Program-made: the position numbers and the translations under genes
The notes under the pieces: generated by a model
Databases searched by the model: none
What the model saw: only the letters and a program-made list of their open reading frames with translations
Told to the model about the DNA's origin: nothing
In this document: positions 43,981-57,600 of the stretch, in pieces
Position numbering within the stretch: position 1 is the stretch's first letter
How the letters are laid out: the number at the start of each line of letters is the position of its first letter
Assembly: GCA_035048815.1 (NCBI GenBank)
Contig: JAUCBN010000037.1
Coordinates: 14,288,001 to 14,352,000, forward strand
Origin: Abelmoschus esculentus
Lineage: Eukaryota; Streptophyta; Magnoliopsida; Malvales; Malvaceae
Direction: 5' to 3'
Length of the DNA stretch: 64,000 bases

Positions 43981-46897
43981 CACAGCTTTCAGGATCCATC
44001 ATGGGCATTTCGAATTCAAGATAATGTCTTTTGGGCTTACCAATGTCCCAACCACATTCCAAGCCCTGATAAATGAGGTATTTAACCCCTATTTAAGGAA
44101 GTTTATTTTGGGTTTTTATGATATTTTAGTGTACAATCTCAACCTTGAATTGCATGTTGAACACTTAAGAAAGGTTTTAAAGATATTAGAGGATCATTAA
44201 TTCTTTGCTAAGAGGAGTAAGTGCTTCTTTGGTTAGAAGCAAGTGGAGTACCTAGGACATGTCATATCATCTAGAGGAGTCTCCACTGATCCTTCTAAAA
44301 TACAAGCAATGAAGGACTGGACCCTTCCATAGAATTTGAAATCCCTCAGAGGACTTTTGGGTTTGACTGGCTACTATAAGAAGTTTATTAAGGGATATGG
44401 TGGAATCAGCAAGCCCCTAACAGAGATGCTAAAGAAGGATGACTTTTGTTGGACTAAAGAATTTGTAGAAGATTTCAACAAACTAAAAAATGCAATGTGT
44501 AATTCTCCAGTTCTAGCTCTACCAGATTTTTATCAACCTTTTTATTTAGAGACAAATGTCAGTGCAAGGGGAGTGGGTGCTGTTTTGAACCAACAGGGAA
44601 AACCAATTGCTTACCTCAGCAAGGCCTTGGGACTTAGGGAAGTTGATTTGTCTATATACGAAAGAATATTTGGCCATTTTGATGGCAGTGACAAAGTGAA
44701 GGCATTATCTAGATGAAAGGCCATTTGTGATAAAACTGATCATGAGCCAATTAAACATCTGTTAGATCAGAAAATTGCTACCACTATACAAAAAAAAAGA
44801 CTGACCAAATTATTGGGTTTGAATTATAACATTCAGTATAGGAAGGAAAGACAGAACATAGTGGCATATGCTTTATCAAGACAGCATGAAGCTGAAGGCA
44901 AGTTGCTAGAAATGATCATTGTTGCGATTACTCCAAATTGGGTCAAGGATTTGAAAGAAATTTATGTGGGAGATGATAAGACTTAGGAAATGCTTACTGT
45001 TTTATCAGTAAGAAAGGAAGATGGGGAAGACTAGAAGTTACAGTCAAAGGGTACTTAGATACAAAGACAGAGTGTACATAGGGAAGAAAAGTGAATTGAG
45101 AAAGCAAATAATTCACTCCTTACATGATGCACCTCAAGGAGGACATTCAAAGATGTAAGCTACTTATCATAGAATTAAGCCTAATTTCTACTACAAGGGC
45201 TCGAAGATAATGGTAAAAAGACATGTCCAATTATGTGACATTTTTCAAAGAACCAAAAGAGAACATGTTGCTACACCGGGCCTACTACAACCTTTGTTAA
45301 TTCCTAAACAAGCCTGGGAGTTTATAACTATGGATTTCATAGAGGGCTTTCCAAATTTTAGGAGGTACAATTGCATACTAGTGATGGTAGATAAATCCAC
45401 TAAGTATAAGCATTTTCTAGCCATCTCTCATCCCTATATTGTTATGGACATAGCTAGAATTTACATGGACCAGATCTATAAACTACATGGGCAACCTAAG
45501 TTGGCTTTTTCAGATAGGGACAAGATCTTTTTCTAGAAGGAGATGCTAAAACAGACAGGGACTACTATTATTTACAGCTCAATCTACCATCCTGAAACTG
45601 ATGGTCAGACCGAAAGACTTAACCAGTGTCTTGAGTAGTACCTGAGATCTATGTGTTTTATAAAACCTACTAGTTGAGTTAATTGGTTGCCTCTTGCTGA
45701 GTGGTGGTATAATACTAACTATCACACAGGACTTACACCCTTTGAGTTGTATGGTTACAAGTTTTCTATGCTAGAGTGGAACATTAGTACCAATGTGTAG
45801 GGTGTGCAGAATAAAATTAACAATAGAGAACAGATCCAGAAACAACTTAAAGTGAATTTAGAGAAAACACAAAACAGGATGAAAACCTATATAGACAAAA
45901 GGAGGACTGAAAGGGAATTCCGAGTCGGAGAGAAAGTACACCTGAAATTGCAGCCTTACAAACAAACTTCGATGGCAGTCCAAAAGAATTTAAAATTAGC
46001 AATCAAGTATTATAATTCCTACAAGGTGATACAACGGTTAGGGATGGTGGCATACAAACTACAATTACCCGATTATGCTAAAATCCACCTCGTGTTTCAT
46101 GTGAGTTTATTAAAGAAGAGAATCGGAACAAATGTCATTACCTCGATGGATCCACCAGATATTAGTTCAGATAGGCAAGTAAAGGTCTACCCTGCTATGG
46201 TTTTGAACTCGAGGATGATCAAGAAAACAATCGGGCAATGACATAGCTACTCATTAAGTGGTCTAACTTGGGAGCTGAGAATGCAACATAGGAGGATTAT
46301 AGCGTATTGAAAGCTCAATTTCCTGATTTTGATCCTTGGGATAAGAATCAACAGAAGAGGGAGGAATTGTCATGGCCTCGGATGAGAAATTGGGGAAATT
46401 AGGAATTCTGAGGAATGATTTGAATGAAATTGAGAAAAAAGTGAGCAAGAATGAAAAAGGAGAAAGAGATACGAAAGAGTTGACTAAGACAATGAGAAAC
46501 GACAGCATTTTGAATGATTCTAGGGTAAAGGCACGTGAGCAATTAAAAGAGCACATGGAAGCTTATGAACCAGCTGGAAAAAATGAGAAATAAACCGGAT
46601 GCAAAAGTTATCATGAACTGAGAAGGAAAGGATTCTAGGAAATTAAGAACAGCTATATAAATGTCAATAATTGTACACTGTTTAATATAACCAACTCGTA
46701 CAACGAGCAAAATTTTTATCATGAATGAATTTACAAAGTTTTCTTCTTTTGAAACCCTTTCTTTTTCTTAATTTACTTCATTGAGCATTACACAATACAG
46801 TACACAACTTTGAATATATACGTACCTATGGACATACGTTCGATATCCAACAATCATTATTTATAGGATTGGTATACATATAATACATTACCGGAAG

Positions 46898-48900
46898 TTA
46901 ATCAGAAGAGTCGATTTCTTGCATCCATTTGTCGATGTCCCATGTATCCCGAAAATTCTCACCATAACGTACTCCTCCTCCTATGACAGAGATTACCGTC
47001 AACTCTTTCCACCTTTTTAGGGGCTGTATGTTCAGCTGAGCAGCTAGCCAACTTACATATTCAACCTGACACAAGAAAAACAATACCATCACTGTAGGTA
47101 TACAGAGACATACTTGGTTGAGGGAAATCGAGAGCGGAAACCTCGTCATTCAGAAGGCTATGTGTAAGATACTTGGGAATTCCATTCTTCTCCATCTCAC
47201 TGTAAAGTTCTTCAACAGAAGATTTCATCGCTTCTTGCGACGGCAACTCCACCGTGCCGGACAAAACTTTGGCCACCCATCTTGCTTGCAATTCCATCTC
47301 CCTAAAGACAACCGACTGATAAACGCAGTTTGAGTATACCAATATTTTGGATAAGCAAAAGCCTCTAGTATTGTCTTTTTGCATAAGATGTGCTAAACTT
47401 AGATGGATGACTCGTGCCATTAGAATTTGAGTCTGCAAGTTCGAGTTCATCGAAATATTCGAATCAAATGGAAGACAAAATGTTTACCCTGTTAATTAAT
47501 CCCACAAAAGAGAGCCAAGGAGCTAAGCTTGGTGGAAATACATGTTTATACATTGGTCCAACACGATTGTTGTCCACAGTAACTATCCCATTTGATTTGA
47601 GAAATGGGAAATGGTATTTGTACCTACAAGAAATTTCATTTCCTCATAAGATAGACAATCTTGTTTCAATCTAGGACAAAGGGTTTAAAGTAGAAATACC
47701 CAGTACAATGAATAATGACATCTGTGTCAACAACTGCTCCATCTTGGAATACCACCTTACCATCCGTATGTGCGCATTCAATCTGCCAAAAGGCGAAAAC
47801 AGTCGGTCTATTAGAGGTGGAAACATTAAACCAACTTAACCGATAAAATGATAACAAACCATTGCATGTTGCCAAACGTTATCATTATTTTCCACCCCTG
47901 GCATCTGAAAACCAGGTGCTCTAACAGCTACATGAACTTGTTTTGCAAGAGGGGAGATCTCTCTCAAAAGGTCAACGGCACTCGGTCCGTACCCGATGAG
48001 CACCACAATCTATCAACCATAAGTGACAAACATTGTAGCAATTCAAGGTTGAGATGTATTGATTGAAGATACTCTAGTTCAAAAAACTATTACTATGTCT
48101 GGAGATATATGCAGAGGAGTGCAGGGTGACTGTAAATGGTTCAGTACCTTGTTTTCAAGCCCTTCAGGACTACGGTAGTTATGGCTATGCATCTGCAATC
48201 CTGGCCATGAATCTCTGCCTAAAATGCAACAAAAATGATCATATCTATAAGCCATTAGCAACAGGAAATTAATAGAACTACAGATTAAACTAAAGATAAT
48301 ACTGCTTTCCATTGCATATTTGTTCCATATATGAACTTAACTTTAAACAGGTTCTTTACCTGGAAATTCTGCAATGCTTGGTTCCGACTGATTGCCAGTG
48401 CAAATCACTACAGCTTTAAACAACTCCTCTTTAGATTCCCATGTTGACTCAGTTTCTGGAATCCTAGACTCAACAACCCACTCGTGAGTCACCTCATCAA
48501 CTAGCTCCACCCGAATCACTTCATGCCCGAATTGAATCATCTCCATCAACCCAAAGTCCCTGGCGAAATCCTCAATAAACCTGAGCACCTCTTCATGACC
48601 CGGAAAAGTCCTCTGATCATCCCCACCTTCTTTTTTCAGAAATGGATAATCCAAGAATTCCATAGCCTGTCTAGGAAGGTTAGTTCGAAGGGATTTATAG
48701 AGACTACTATGAACAACATCTCGATTCGGATCAAGACCCAATGGGTCGTTCTCAACCCTTTGAGTATAGACCCAAATACCACCGACTTGGCTAGCCTTCT
48801 CAAAAACAGTGACATGGTGACCTTCTCTTTGAAGCTCCCTGGCCGTAAGCAGTCCGGCAATGCCAGCTCCGATGACCGCTACCTTGTATGATTCTCCCAT
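46898..48900 (-). CDS. FMO copy 2: flavin-containing monooxygenase (GS-OX-like)
   Basis: Seven exons: 48900-48360, 48218-48148, 48009-47860, 47782-47700, 47623-47488, 47315-47142 and 47065-46898. They have the same sizes as in copy 1 and total 440 residues with no interruption. The FAD motif GAGIAG is at 11-16. The exon 2 segment GRDSWPGLQMHSHNYR resembles the FMO signature. The NADPH motif in exon 3 reads IGYGPSA (Tyr211 where copy 1 has a stop). HCTGY is at the exon 4/5 junction, and the C-terminus is WDIDKWMQEIDSSD. It is likely a cytosolic or ER-associated NADPH- and FAD-dependent S- or N-oxygenase. In Brassicales, relatives oxidise glucosinolate side chains; outside that order the substrate is unknown. 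It is nearly identical to copy 1 in exon 1, so that duplication is recent. Confidence 0.92.
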
Positions 48901-48999
48901 TTTCACCACTATAGTCTATAGTCTATAGCCAAAGCTTAAAGTTTTCATTTTTATAGATAAGTCTTGCAATTTTGACGAAGCCCCGCTTGTATTATTTAA

Positions 49000-50290
49000 A
49001 TACCACTCCATTTGTCCCGCTATAATTATCGTCTGTCACATATAGTTATTTTTTATCATCTTTTAATGTTATTTATCATTTATTTAATTATTTTACTTAA
49101 TTAAAATTAATAAAAAAATATATTTATAATTATTTTATTGTAAGTTTTTAAAATGTATTTTTATATTTTATTAATAATAAAATTTAAATTATAAAAAATT
49201 AAAATTAAAATAAATTAATAAAAATTACTCTTTCTGTCGTTTTTGTTTTTTAAAATTATTTCACTTAAAATATTTTATTAAAAAAATTAATAACTTTTAC
49301 AAGTTATATTTCTCTTTCTAACCTTTCTTTAATTTTTTAACAAAATAAAATTTAATTTTTTAAGGATAAAGTTATCTTTTTAATTATTTTGTATCATATT
49401 TTTTTATACATTTTTATCTTAAAATTTTCTAAAAAGATAACAATACACGTTATAATTGAGATGGAGAAAATATTATATAATAATTTTAGACATAGAGCTG
49501 CATTTACATCATTGCTTACGATTTATTTACTTCAAACTTTGTAAATTACAAGAGGACTTAGTTTAGGGTCAAAGTTAATAAAATATATATAATTTGAGTA
49601 ATTATTTAATATATTAATCATAAAATTTTAAAAAAATTATAAATATTTAATTTTACTGTTTAAAAAACTTAGTTTAAGTCTTTAAGCCGTATGATTTATG
49701 AGTTTAAGAGTATGAATTTTAAGTTTAACAATTATAGTTGAAATTTAAAAATTTAAGTTATAATTTAAAATTTAAAAACTTAAATTTAAATCCTTATTAT
49801 ATCATAATAACATTTGAATTTTAAACTCTAAATTTAATCCGTATGAAAATTTGCTCATTTAACCAGGAATTACTCCCAACTCAATGGTTAGGCAGTAGGT
49901 GTGTAACCCATAGAACATAGGTTTACTTTTAATTTAAATTACAATAAGATCAAATTAAAACGATTTATAAATATTAAAGTCTAAATTTATTATTTTTTAA
50001 ATTAAAATTAAGTTGATGAAAAATATAAATAATTAAATATAAAATTATACAAATTCACTTTATTATATGAGTACTTTCATTAAAATGTATCGTATAATAA
50101 CTTAATTGATACCATTTTAACAAGTTAATGGTCTTATAAAAAATATTTTAATGTCCTCCGGGAAGGGTTATTGGAAATCGAGTTGAATTTTATTAAAATG
50201 GGTTAAATAAGTTCGAGACGACTAAAAACTTGATCCGTTATCGTCCCTATTCACGACCGACATTCTAAAGGTGTTTTGATACCCGTACAA
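49000..50290. other. AT-rich spacer between FMO copies 2 and 3
   Basis: Strongly A/T-rich with long A- and T-runs, without gene-like frames. From about 50330 it becomes the shared FMO 3' flank (CCTTCCTTTCAAATGATGAAG), also present at 33827 and 38891. Confidence 0.55.
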
Positions 50291-50495
50291 GTCTCGGCGA
50301 CTACACCATTGATTATTTTGGTTGAAACTTGAGAGACAAGAAAAAAGAAACAATGCCTTCCTTTCAAATGATGAAGGATCAATATAGGAATACAGTACAC
50401 AACTTTGCATATATACGTACGTATATACGTTCGATATCCAACACTCGTTGTTTATAGGATTAGTATAAGTATGATGCGTTACCGGTATGCCGAAG

Positions 50496-52433
50496 TTAAT
50501 CGGAAGAATCGATTTCTTGCATCCATTTGTCGATGTCCCATGTATCCCGGAAATTCTCACCGTAACGTGCTACGACTTGTAGGATGGAGACTACCGTTAG
50601 TTCTTTCCACCTTCTCGGGGGACTTATGTTCAACTGAGCAACAAGCCAGCTTACATATTCAACCTGCCACAGCAAAAACAACACCATCACAGTAGGTAGA
50701 CATAGACACATACTCGGTCGAGGGAAGTCGAGAGTGTAAACCTCTCTCTCCATGAGGCTATGTGTTCGATTCTTAGGCAATCCGGACTTCTCCATCTCAC
50801 TGTATTGTTGTTCGACAGATGATGACATCGATTCTTTGGACGGTAACTCAACCGTGCCAGACAGAACTTTTGCTACCCATTTGGCTTGTAGTTCCATCAC
50901 CCTAAAGACCACAGACTGGTAAACACAGTTTGAGTATACTAGACTACTAGTCAATCCTTTTGATACTTTGGCTAAGCAAAAACTTAGATGTATGAGTCAT
51001 ATCAGTAGAACTCGAGCCTGCAATTTCTAGTTCATCGAAATATTCGAATCAAATGGAAGACAAAAAGTTTACCCTGTTGTTTAGTCCCACAAAAGAAAGC
51101 CATGGAGCTAAGCTTGGTGGAAATACATGTTTATACATAGGTCCAACACGATTATCGTCCACGGTAACCGACCCATTCGACTTGAGAAACGGGTAATGGT
51201 ATTTGTACCTGCAAGAAATTTCATTTCCTCATATGATAGACAAGCATGTTTCAATCTAGGACAAAGGGTTTAAAGTATAAATACCCAGTACAATGAATAA
51301 TGACATCTGTGTCTACAATTGCTCCATCTGGGAACACAACCTTACCATCCGTATGCACGCATTCGATCTGCCGAAAACAGTCGGTCCATTAGAGGCGGAA
51401 AAGCTTGAAGGTAAACCATTGAAAACATGTATAGCAAAGTAACAAACCATTGGATGTTGCCAAGCGTTGTCATAATTTCCTACATTTAGCAACTGAAAAC
51501 TAGGTGTTCTAACAGCCAGATGAACTTGTTTTGCAAGAGGGGAGATCTCTTTCAAAAGGTCAAGGGCAGTCGCTCCGTTCCCGATGATCACAACAATCTA
51601 TCAACCATAAGTCATGAACATTGTAGCAATTCAGGGTTGAGATGTATTAATTGATGACATTCAAGTTCAAAAAACTATTACTATGTCTGGAGATTTCTGC
51701 AGAGAAATGCAGGGTGATTGTAAATGGTTCAGTACCTTGTTTTCAAGCCCTTCAGGACTACGGTAGCTATGGCTATGCATCTGCAATCCTGGCCATGAAT
51801 CTCTGCCTAAAATGTAACAAAAATGATCATATCTATAAGCCATTAGCAACAGGAAATTAATAGAACTACAGATTCTTAAGCAGGTTCTTTACCTGGAAAT
51901 TCTGCAACATTTGGCTCTGTGTTATTACCATTGCAAATAACCACAGCCTCAAACACTTCCTCTTTGGACTCCCATCTTGACTCATTCTCCCGAGTCCTTG
52001 ACTCAACAACCCACTCGTGAGTCACCTCATCAACTAGCTCCACCCGAACCACTTCATGCCCGAATCGAATCATCTCCATCAACCCAAAGTCCCTGGCAAA
52101 ATCCTGAAGAAACCTGAGCACCTCTTCATGACCCGGAAACGTCCTCTGATCCTCCCCGCCTTCTTTCTTCAGAAATGGATAGTCCAAGAATTCCATAGCC
52201 TGTCTAGGAAGGTTAGCTCGAAGGGATTTATAGAGACTACTATGAACAACATCTCGATTCGGATCAAGACCCAATGGGTCGGTCTCAACCCGTGGATTAT
52301 AGACCCAAGTACCACCAACTTGGCTAGCCTTCTCAAAAACAGCGACATGGTGACCTTCTCTTTGAAGCTCCCTGGCCGTAAGCAGTCCGGCAATACCAGC
52401 TCCGATGACTGCTACATTGTAAGATTCTCCCAT
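50496..52433 (-). CDS. FMO copy 3: flavin-containing monooxygenase (GS-OX-like)
   Basis: Seven exons: 52433-51893, 51806-51736, 51597-51448, 51367-51285, 51208-51073, 50915-50742 and 50663-50496. The exon sizes equal those of copies 1 and 2, giving 440 uninterrupted residues. The FAD motif GAGIAG is at 11-16, and the NADPH motif IGNGATA is in exon 3. It is more diverged than copies 1 and 2 are from each other: VVIIGNGATALDLLKE, VRTPSFQLLNVGNYD and the tail ISPPRRWKELTVVSILQVVA differ. It may therefore have a different substrate range. Biochemical role as for copy 2. A start at the upstream frame opening (52457) is rejected because it needs a non-ATG codon and breaks alignment with the paralogues. 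Confidence 0.92.
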
Positions 52434-52459
52434 TTTCACAATCACCAATATAATCAAAG

Positions 52460-54260
52460 TTTACAGCTTTCATTTTTATATATAAGCCAGTAAGCCTTGC
52501 AATTTTTATTAGGACAGTCAGCCACCTTTGGAATAAATAAATATGGCGTTGTATTTCTTCCGACAATGAACTGGTCAGAAGTCAGAGAGCCTTTACGTCA
52601 TTGCTTACGAATTTATTTACTTCAAAATATGTAAAGTACACCGGAGATCCATTACCTAACTATTGAGTATTGACTTGGGATGAATGATTGAAACAGTTTT
52701 TATAGTTTAATGAACAAATTTAAAAAATCATAATTTAATAGTTAAAATATAATAAAATAAATAATTTAGTAATTGCAGTGCAGTTTATCTTATAATTAAA
52801 AAAAATGTGTAAATTCTGCTTGACGAGAAATTATTAGATAGATCATATTTATTATGTTATTTATGTTTTATCTAATTAGATTGATTCATTTTAATGTAAC
52901 TTTTAAATAATTATTTACTCTTTAATAGCGTATAGGAAAAAAAATTAGCTCAAAAAAATAAAATAATTTTTTTTATTGAATGGATCATATATAATATAAT
53001 GAATTTAATTTATCTAATAACTTTTCTTGCTGGTCGTTGTTGTTTTTAAGAAAATTTTTTCCAAGTTTATCTTTTACCTTTCGTTTTGTCCGCATAAACA
53101 AAAATAAATAAGATGATAAATTACTCAAATGATCACGAGAATAATTGGAATAATATTGATATATCTATCATACTTTAAATTGTATCATTATGATCTCTTA
53201 ACTATTTATATGAATTGGTATCTATCGAATAATTTATTGTTAAAACTTAAAGATGGACAAGATCGGGTATCCAACCAATTTGTTTAGAGTTAGTCTCGAT
53301 CCCTGTAATTATTGATTCCTAAAAATTAGAATCAGTCTCGTTCCCGATCATACGGGTCCTAAATTCTAGAAACCGGTCTCGTTACTAATGAGAATCAGTA
53401 CCAATACTGGATACCCGGTCAATTGATTTATTATTGAGAAAATTTGAGTAATAGGAAAAAAAATTGAACCATCAGTAATAATATTACAAATAAAATTAAA
53501 ATATTATAGGCTTGAAAATTAAATTTTTAAAACGAGTCATACTCATAATATTCATACATAAAGAGAAAGCTTGATAAGAAAAAATAAACAAAAAAATATT
53601 ATCTATTGCAAGCAAGAAAACAAGTATTGAATATTTAATATTGGTCCCGGATCTATTAGCTATCCACTGGGTACCAGATCCAAAAAAATCAAGATCCAAT
53701 CTCAGTCCTTGTTATGATTGAGACCTAAATTTTGGATCCGATCTTAGTCTCAGTCCCACCAGAACTAATTTCAAATAAAAAATTATCGAATCTAACCAAA
53801 TCCAAGACAAGATAATTAAGTTTTTTTTCCTATCCCTATTAAAATATAAAAGAAATGGTATTAAGATAATTAACAAAAAAAATATATATTATGTATTGAC
53901 CTGCACGCATTATTTATGAGATTGCTGTTGCTGTTTTTGATTTATGGTGTATAGAAAGTGTCATGGAAGCAGTTATAACTACAGAACGATATATTTGTGC
54001 AAAAGTTCGAGAGTAGAAATCACTTATCAAAAATAATAATTTAAATAAATCAGATTTATAAAAAAAATATTTTAATGGTAATAAAAATATCTTAATAAGA
54101 TGATACGTCAATTGCTAATAGTACAATCATCAAAGAAAAAGTAAAGATTTGTAGTGACTTTAATAGTGTTTTTTTTTTTAAAAGATATTGTATTTGATTT
54201 TTTTTATTTTAAAAATTATTATAGTCAATAAATTATTTAAGGATTTATAGTATTTTAAAC
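52460..54260. other. AT-rich spacer with old repeat text
   Basis: No recognisable gene. 53250-53800 has GATCGGGTATCC and CCCGATC/GGATCC-rich words facing each other, suggesting a worn-out inverted element, but borders cannot be set. The remainder is low-complexity A/T. Confidence 0.45.
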
Positions 54261-54272
54261 CTTATAATTTAT

Positions 54273-54616
54273 AAGGTCGGTTAGATTATAACCCGACTTA
54301 AAAAAATTAATAAAAAATAAAGTCGGTTGGATTACATCCCGACTTCATAAAAAAATAAAAATAAAATAATAAAAATTGGTGAGGTCGGTTGGATTACAAC
54401 CCGACCTCACAAAAAAATAATTAAAAAATAGATGCAAATCTCATGTAGGCTATTGTAGTCTAAGTAAATGGCAGCAACATTCATAAGATCGGATGGAAAT
54501 CCAATCGACCTCAAATTTCTTTATTTTTTTTATTCTCAAATCGGATTACAAGTTCTACGCTTTTAATATTTTTTATTATTAATTTTATGAGGTCGGATGG
54601 AAAGTATTCCGACCTC
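54273..54616. repeat. Array of five GAGGTCGG...CCGACCTC hairpins
   Basis: Five short dyads, at 54273-54299, 54319-54346, 54381-54408, 54484-54513 and 54589-54616. Each has an 8-bp stem close to GAGGTCGG/CCGACCTC and a variable 9-13 bp loop such as TTGGATTACAAC. Spacing is irregular, about 46-105 bp. Related dyads continue into both arms of the adjacent palindromic element (for example 54882-54910). Confidence 0.85.
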
Positions 54617-57600
54617 AACTACTGTTGTATTGTCACATATTCTTAAATAATTTACTGACTACAATAGTTTTTAAAATAAAAAAAATCAATCACAATATTT
54701 TACCGATTTTGCCGTGTTTTTTTTTTGTCTCAAAATCTATTGAGATAAAGTTATACTTATTTACCAGTAAAAATGGGCAAAATTGGTGTGATCTTACATT
54801 TGAATTTTTTATTTTAAAAACTATGGTTGTCAGATAATTATTTTTGAATCTATTGTATTTTGAACAGTGTTTCAATTTTTGAGTTCGGATGGCTTTCATT
54901 CCGACCTCATGCTAGAAAAAAAATTAAAAAATGATGAAAGTCACTTGACTTCAATCCGACTTCATGACTTAAAAAATTCAATGTTGAGGTCGGACTGTGT
55001 TCAAATCGAACTCAAAAAAAATAAAAAAAAAATGTTGAGGGTGGAACACTTGCAATCCAACCTCATGGGAGATAAAATAATAAAAAAATGAATGAGGTCG
55101 GACTATGTTCAAATCGAACTCAAAAAAATAAAAAAAATTCATGAAGGTGGAACGCTTGCAATCCGACCTCATGGGTCTGAAAATATGTGAATTCATTCTG
55201 ACGCGCATGACTGCACGGTTTAAATCTCGTGATTCAATAGTGGTCTGAGAAAAAATAGTGTCAAAAAAGTAATCTGAAAAAATAAATATGGTATCTGAAA
55301 AGTAGTCTGAAAAGTAGATTGAATTGATAAATATTTAACTGAGATAAGGTGAAATATTTAACTGATATTTTTTTATGGGAAATTTTGGATTATAATGGAT
55401 GATGGTGAATGATATTATAGTGTGTATTATTTTTTCGGGATTAGAAATCTCGTGCAGTGTGTAATTTTTGATGGTATTATATTTTGGGGAAGAGGGTATA
55501 TTTTGGTTTATTAAATATTAGATGGATGATTGTATGGTGTATTATTTTTTCGGGAAGATGGTATAATTTTATAAATTAAATATTAGATGGATAATAGTGG
55601 TGATATTATTTTTTGGGGAAGAGAGTATGTCATGTCTCGTATAGTGTGTTGTCATGTCTCGTGTAGTGTATAATTTATTATTTGATTGAAAAGTGGATGA
55701 TAGTGGATTGTATTATTTTTTCGGGAAGAGGATATAATTTATAATATTAGATAGATGGTAGTGGTGATATTATTTTTTGAGGAAGAGAGTCAAGGTCAAG
55801 GTCAAAGATTTATAAATTACACATTGCACGAGACATGACAACACACTGCACGAGACATGACAACACACTGCGCGAGACATGACATATTGTCTTCCCCCCA
55901 AAAATAATATCACCACCATCATTCATCTAATATTTAATTTATAAAATTATACACTATTTCCGAAAAAAAATAATACACCCTACAATCATTCATCTGTTGT
56001 GAATAAAATAAAGAATAAGAAGAAAATAGACAAAAGAGAGAGACAAAAGGGAAAGATTTTATTGTATTCTCAAAGTAGGGTTGTATATACAATGCTTTGT
56101 CCAAAAGTCTATATTTATAGGCATAAGATGGAAACCCTAATTCCAATGGGTATTAAATCCATAATAATAAAGCCCATTAAACTTTAACTTAATATATGGA
56201 TATCCACCATGAATAAATATATTCATAACACTCCCCCTTGGATATCCATGAAGATAATGCGCCTCGTTAAAACCTTACTAAGATAAAAACCCTGTGAGAA
56301 AAAAAATTCTTAGTGAAGGAAAAAAAGTACACACATCTTTGATACGCATAACATGTTGCCTCATTAAAAACCTTACCAGGAAAACCCATTGGGACAAAAC
56401 CTCGGTTAAGGGAAAAAGAGCGCAACGCGTATTTACTCCCCCTCATGAAAATATCACATAAGATCTTTGAATCTTCATAATTCAATATTGAATACAATCT
56501 TCAAATGTTGAAGTAGATCATACACTAGTGGATAAATCTTTCAAATCATTGCTTGAAATGATTCATTGATTACTATTCATTTGAAAATCATGAGGGACGA
56601 AACTTGAAGAAATATGTTTCGTTTTATCATATTTGATATATCTACCTTGAGATATAAATTTTGTATTATCTCTATACAAGATAGCTTACATCTTATCTTG
56701 TGAAAAATATTCACATATCTTCAAGATATGTTTAGCCAAACACATATTTCGGCTTTACCTCTTGCATAACAATTATTTAAAGGTAATGAGCTCGTAGCAC
56801 TTAAATAATATTTCTGGACCAGCTAAGATACGATGCTTCCAGATCAAATAATGTGTATATTGTGCTTTAGACCAAAAATATCATTACCCTTTTCGTGAGG
56901 CGAAAAAAATCTTTGTTTAAAGTAAGAGACTTAGCAACAACCATAAGGGTGATCAATAGATATGCGTTATGCAAGTAAAGTCTCTTTCAATATTTTTCTA
57001 TATGTCAATAGATACACAAGGATTTGAGGAGATCTCTTCACGAGTCTCAACGATATTCAAATCATCGACATACACAACAATAAAAATTCAGAGCTAAACC
57101 TCTTAATAAAAATGCTCGAGGAAATAATTCATATAGCATTGTACTAATAAGTATTCAATGAGGCGATCATATCAAATACGCCTAAATTGTTTCAAGCCAT
57201 AAAAAGATATATTCAATATGATTGAATAATGTTCTCGAGAACTTGAATGAACTGCATATGGCAATCTAAATCTTTTCGGAAGTTTCATATAAATATTATT
57301 ATCAAGAGGCCCATTCAAATATGATGTAACAACATCCATTAGGCAGAAACCGAGTAATTTTATTTATTGCCAGATTGATCGAAATCTAAAAGTAGTTGCA
57401 TCCACCACCGAGGAATATATTTTCCTCATAATCAATTTCATGTCTTTGTGAGAATCCTTGTGCAACCAAATGAGCTTATGTCTCATGATTTCCCCTTTTG
57501 ATTTCTCTTTCTCACAAAGGCTCGTTTATATCCACGAGCTTTACATATTTTAATGTACGGGCTATAGACCCAAATACTTCTCTTTTCAAAAGAGATTTTA

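Larger units (their letters stand above)
38931..46792 (+). mobile_element. Degenerate Ty3/gypsy (chromovirus-like) retrotransposon with nested insertions
   Basis: The left LTR is 38931-39372 and the right LTR 46369-46792 (both TGTCATGGCC...ATTACA). A decayed primer site (TTGTATCCAGAGTC) follows the left LTR, and a purine tract (AGAAGAGGGAGGAAT) precedes the right LTR. Domains in order are Gag with a CFICGKKFALGHQC zinc knuckle (about 40302-40344), protease with DNGSTHSF (about 40557), reverse transcriptase (42600-44200), RNase H (about 44540-44700), integrase (about 45200-46000) and a chromodomain-like tail (about 46250-46350). PR-RT-RH-IN order marks Ty3/gypsy. Many stops and frame changes, plus a damaged catalytic Asp-Asp box (FYDILV), show it is dead. 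AATACAGT occurs on both outer sides, and the element sits in the 3' flank of FMO copy 2. Confidence 0.9.
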
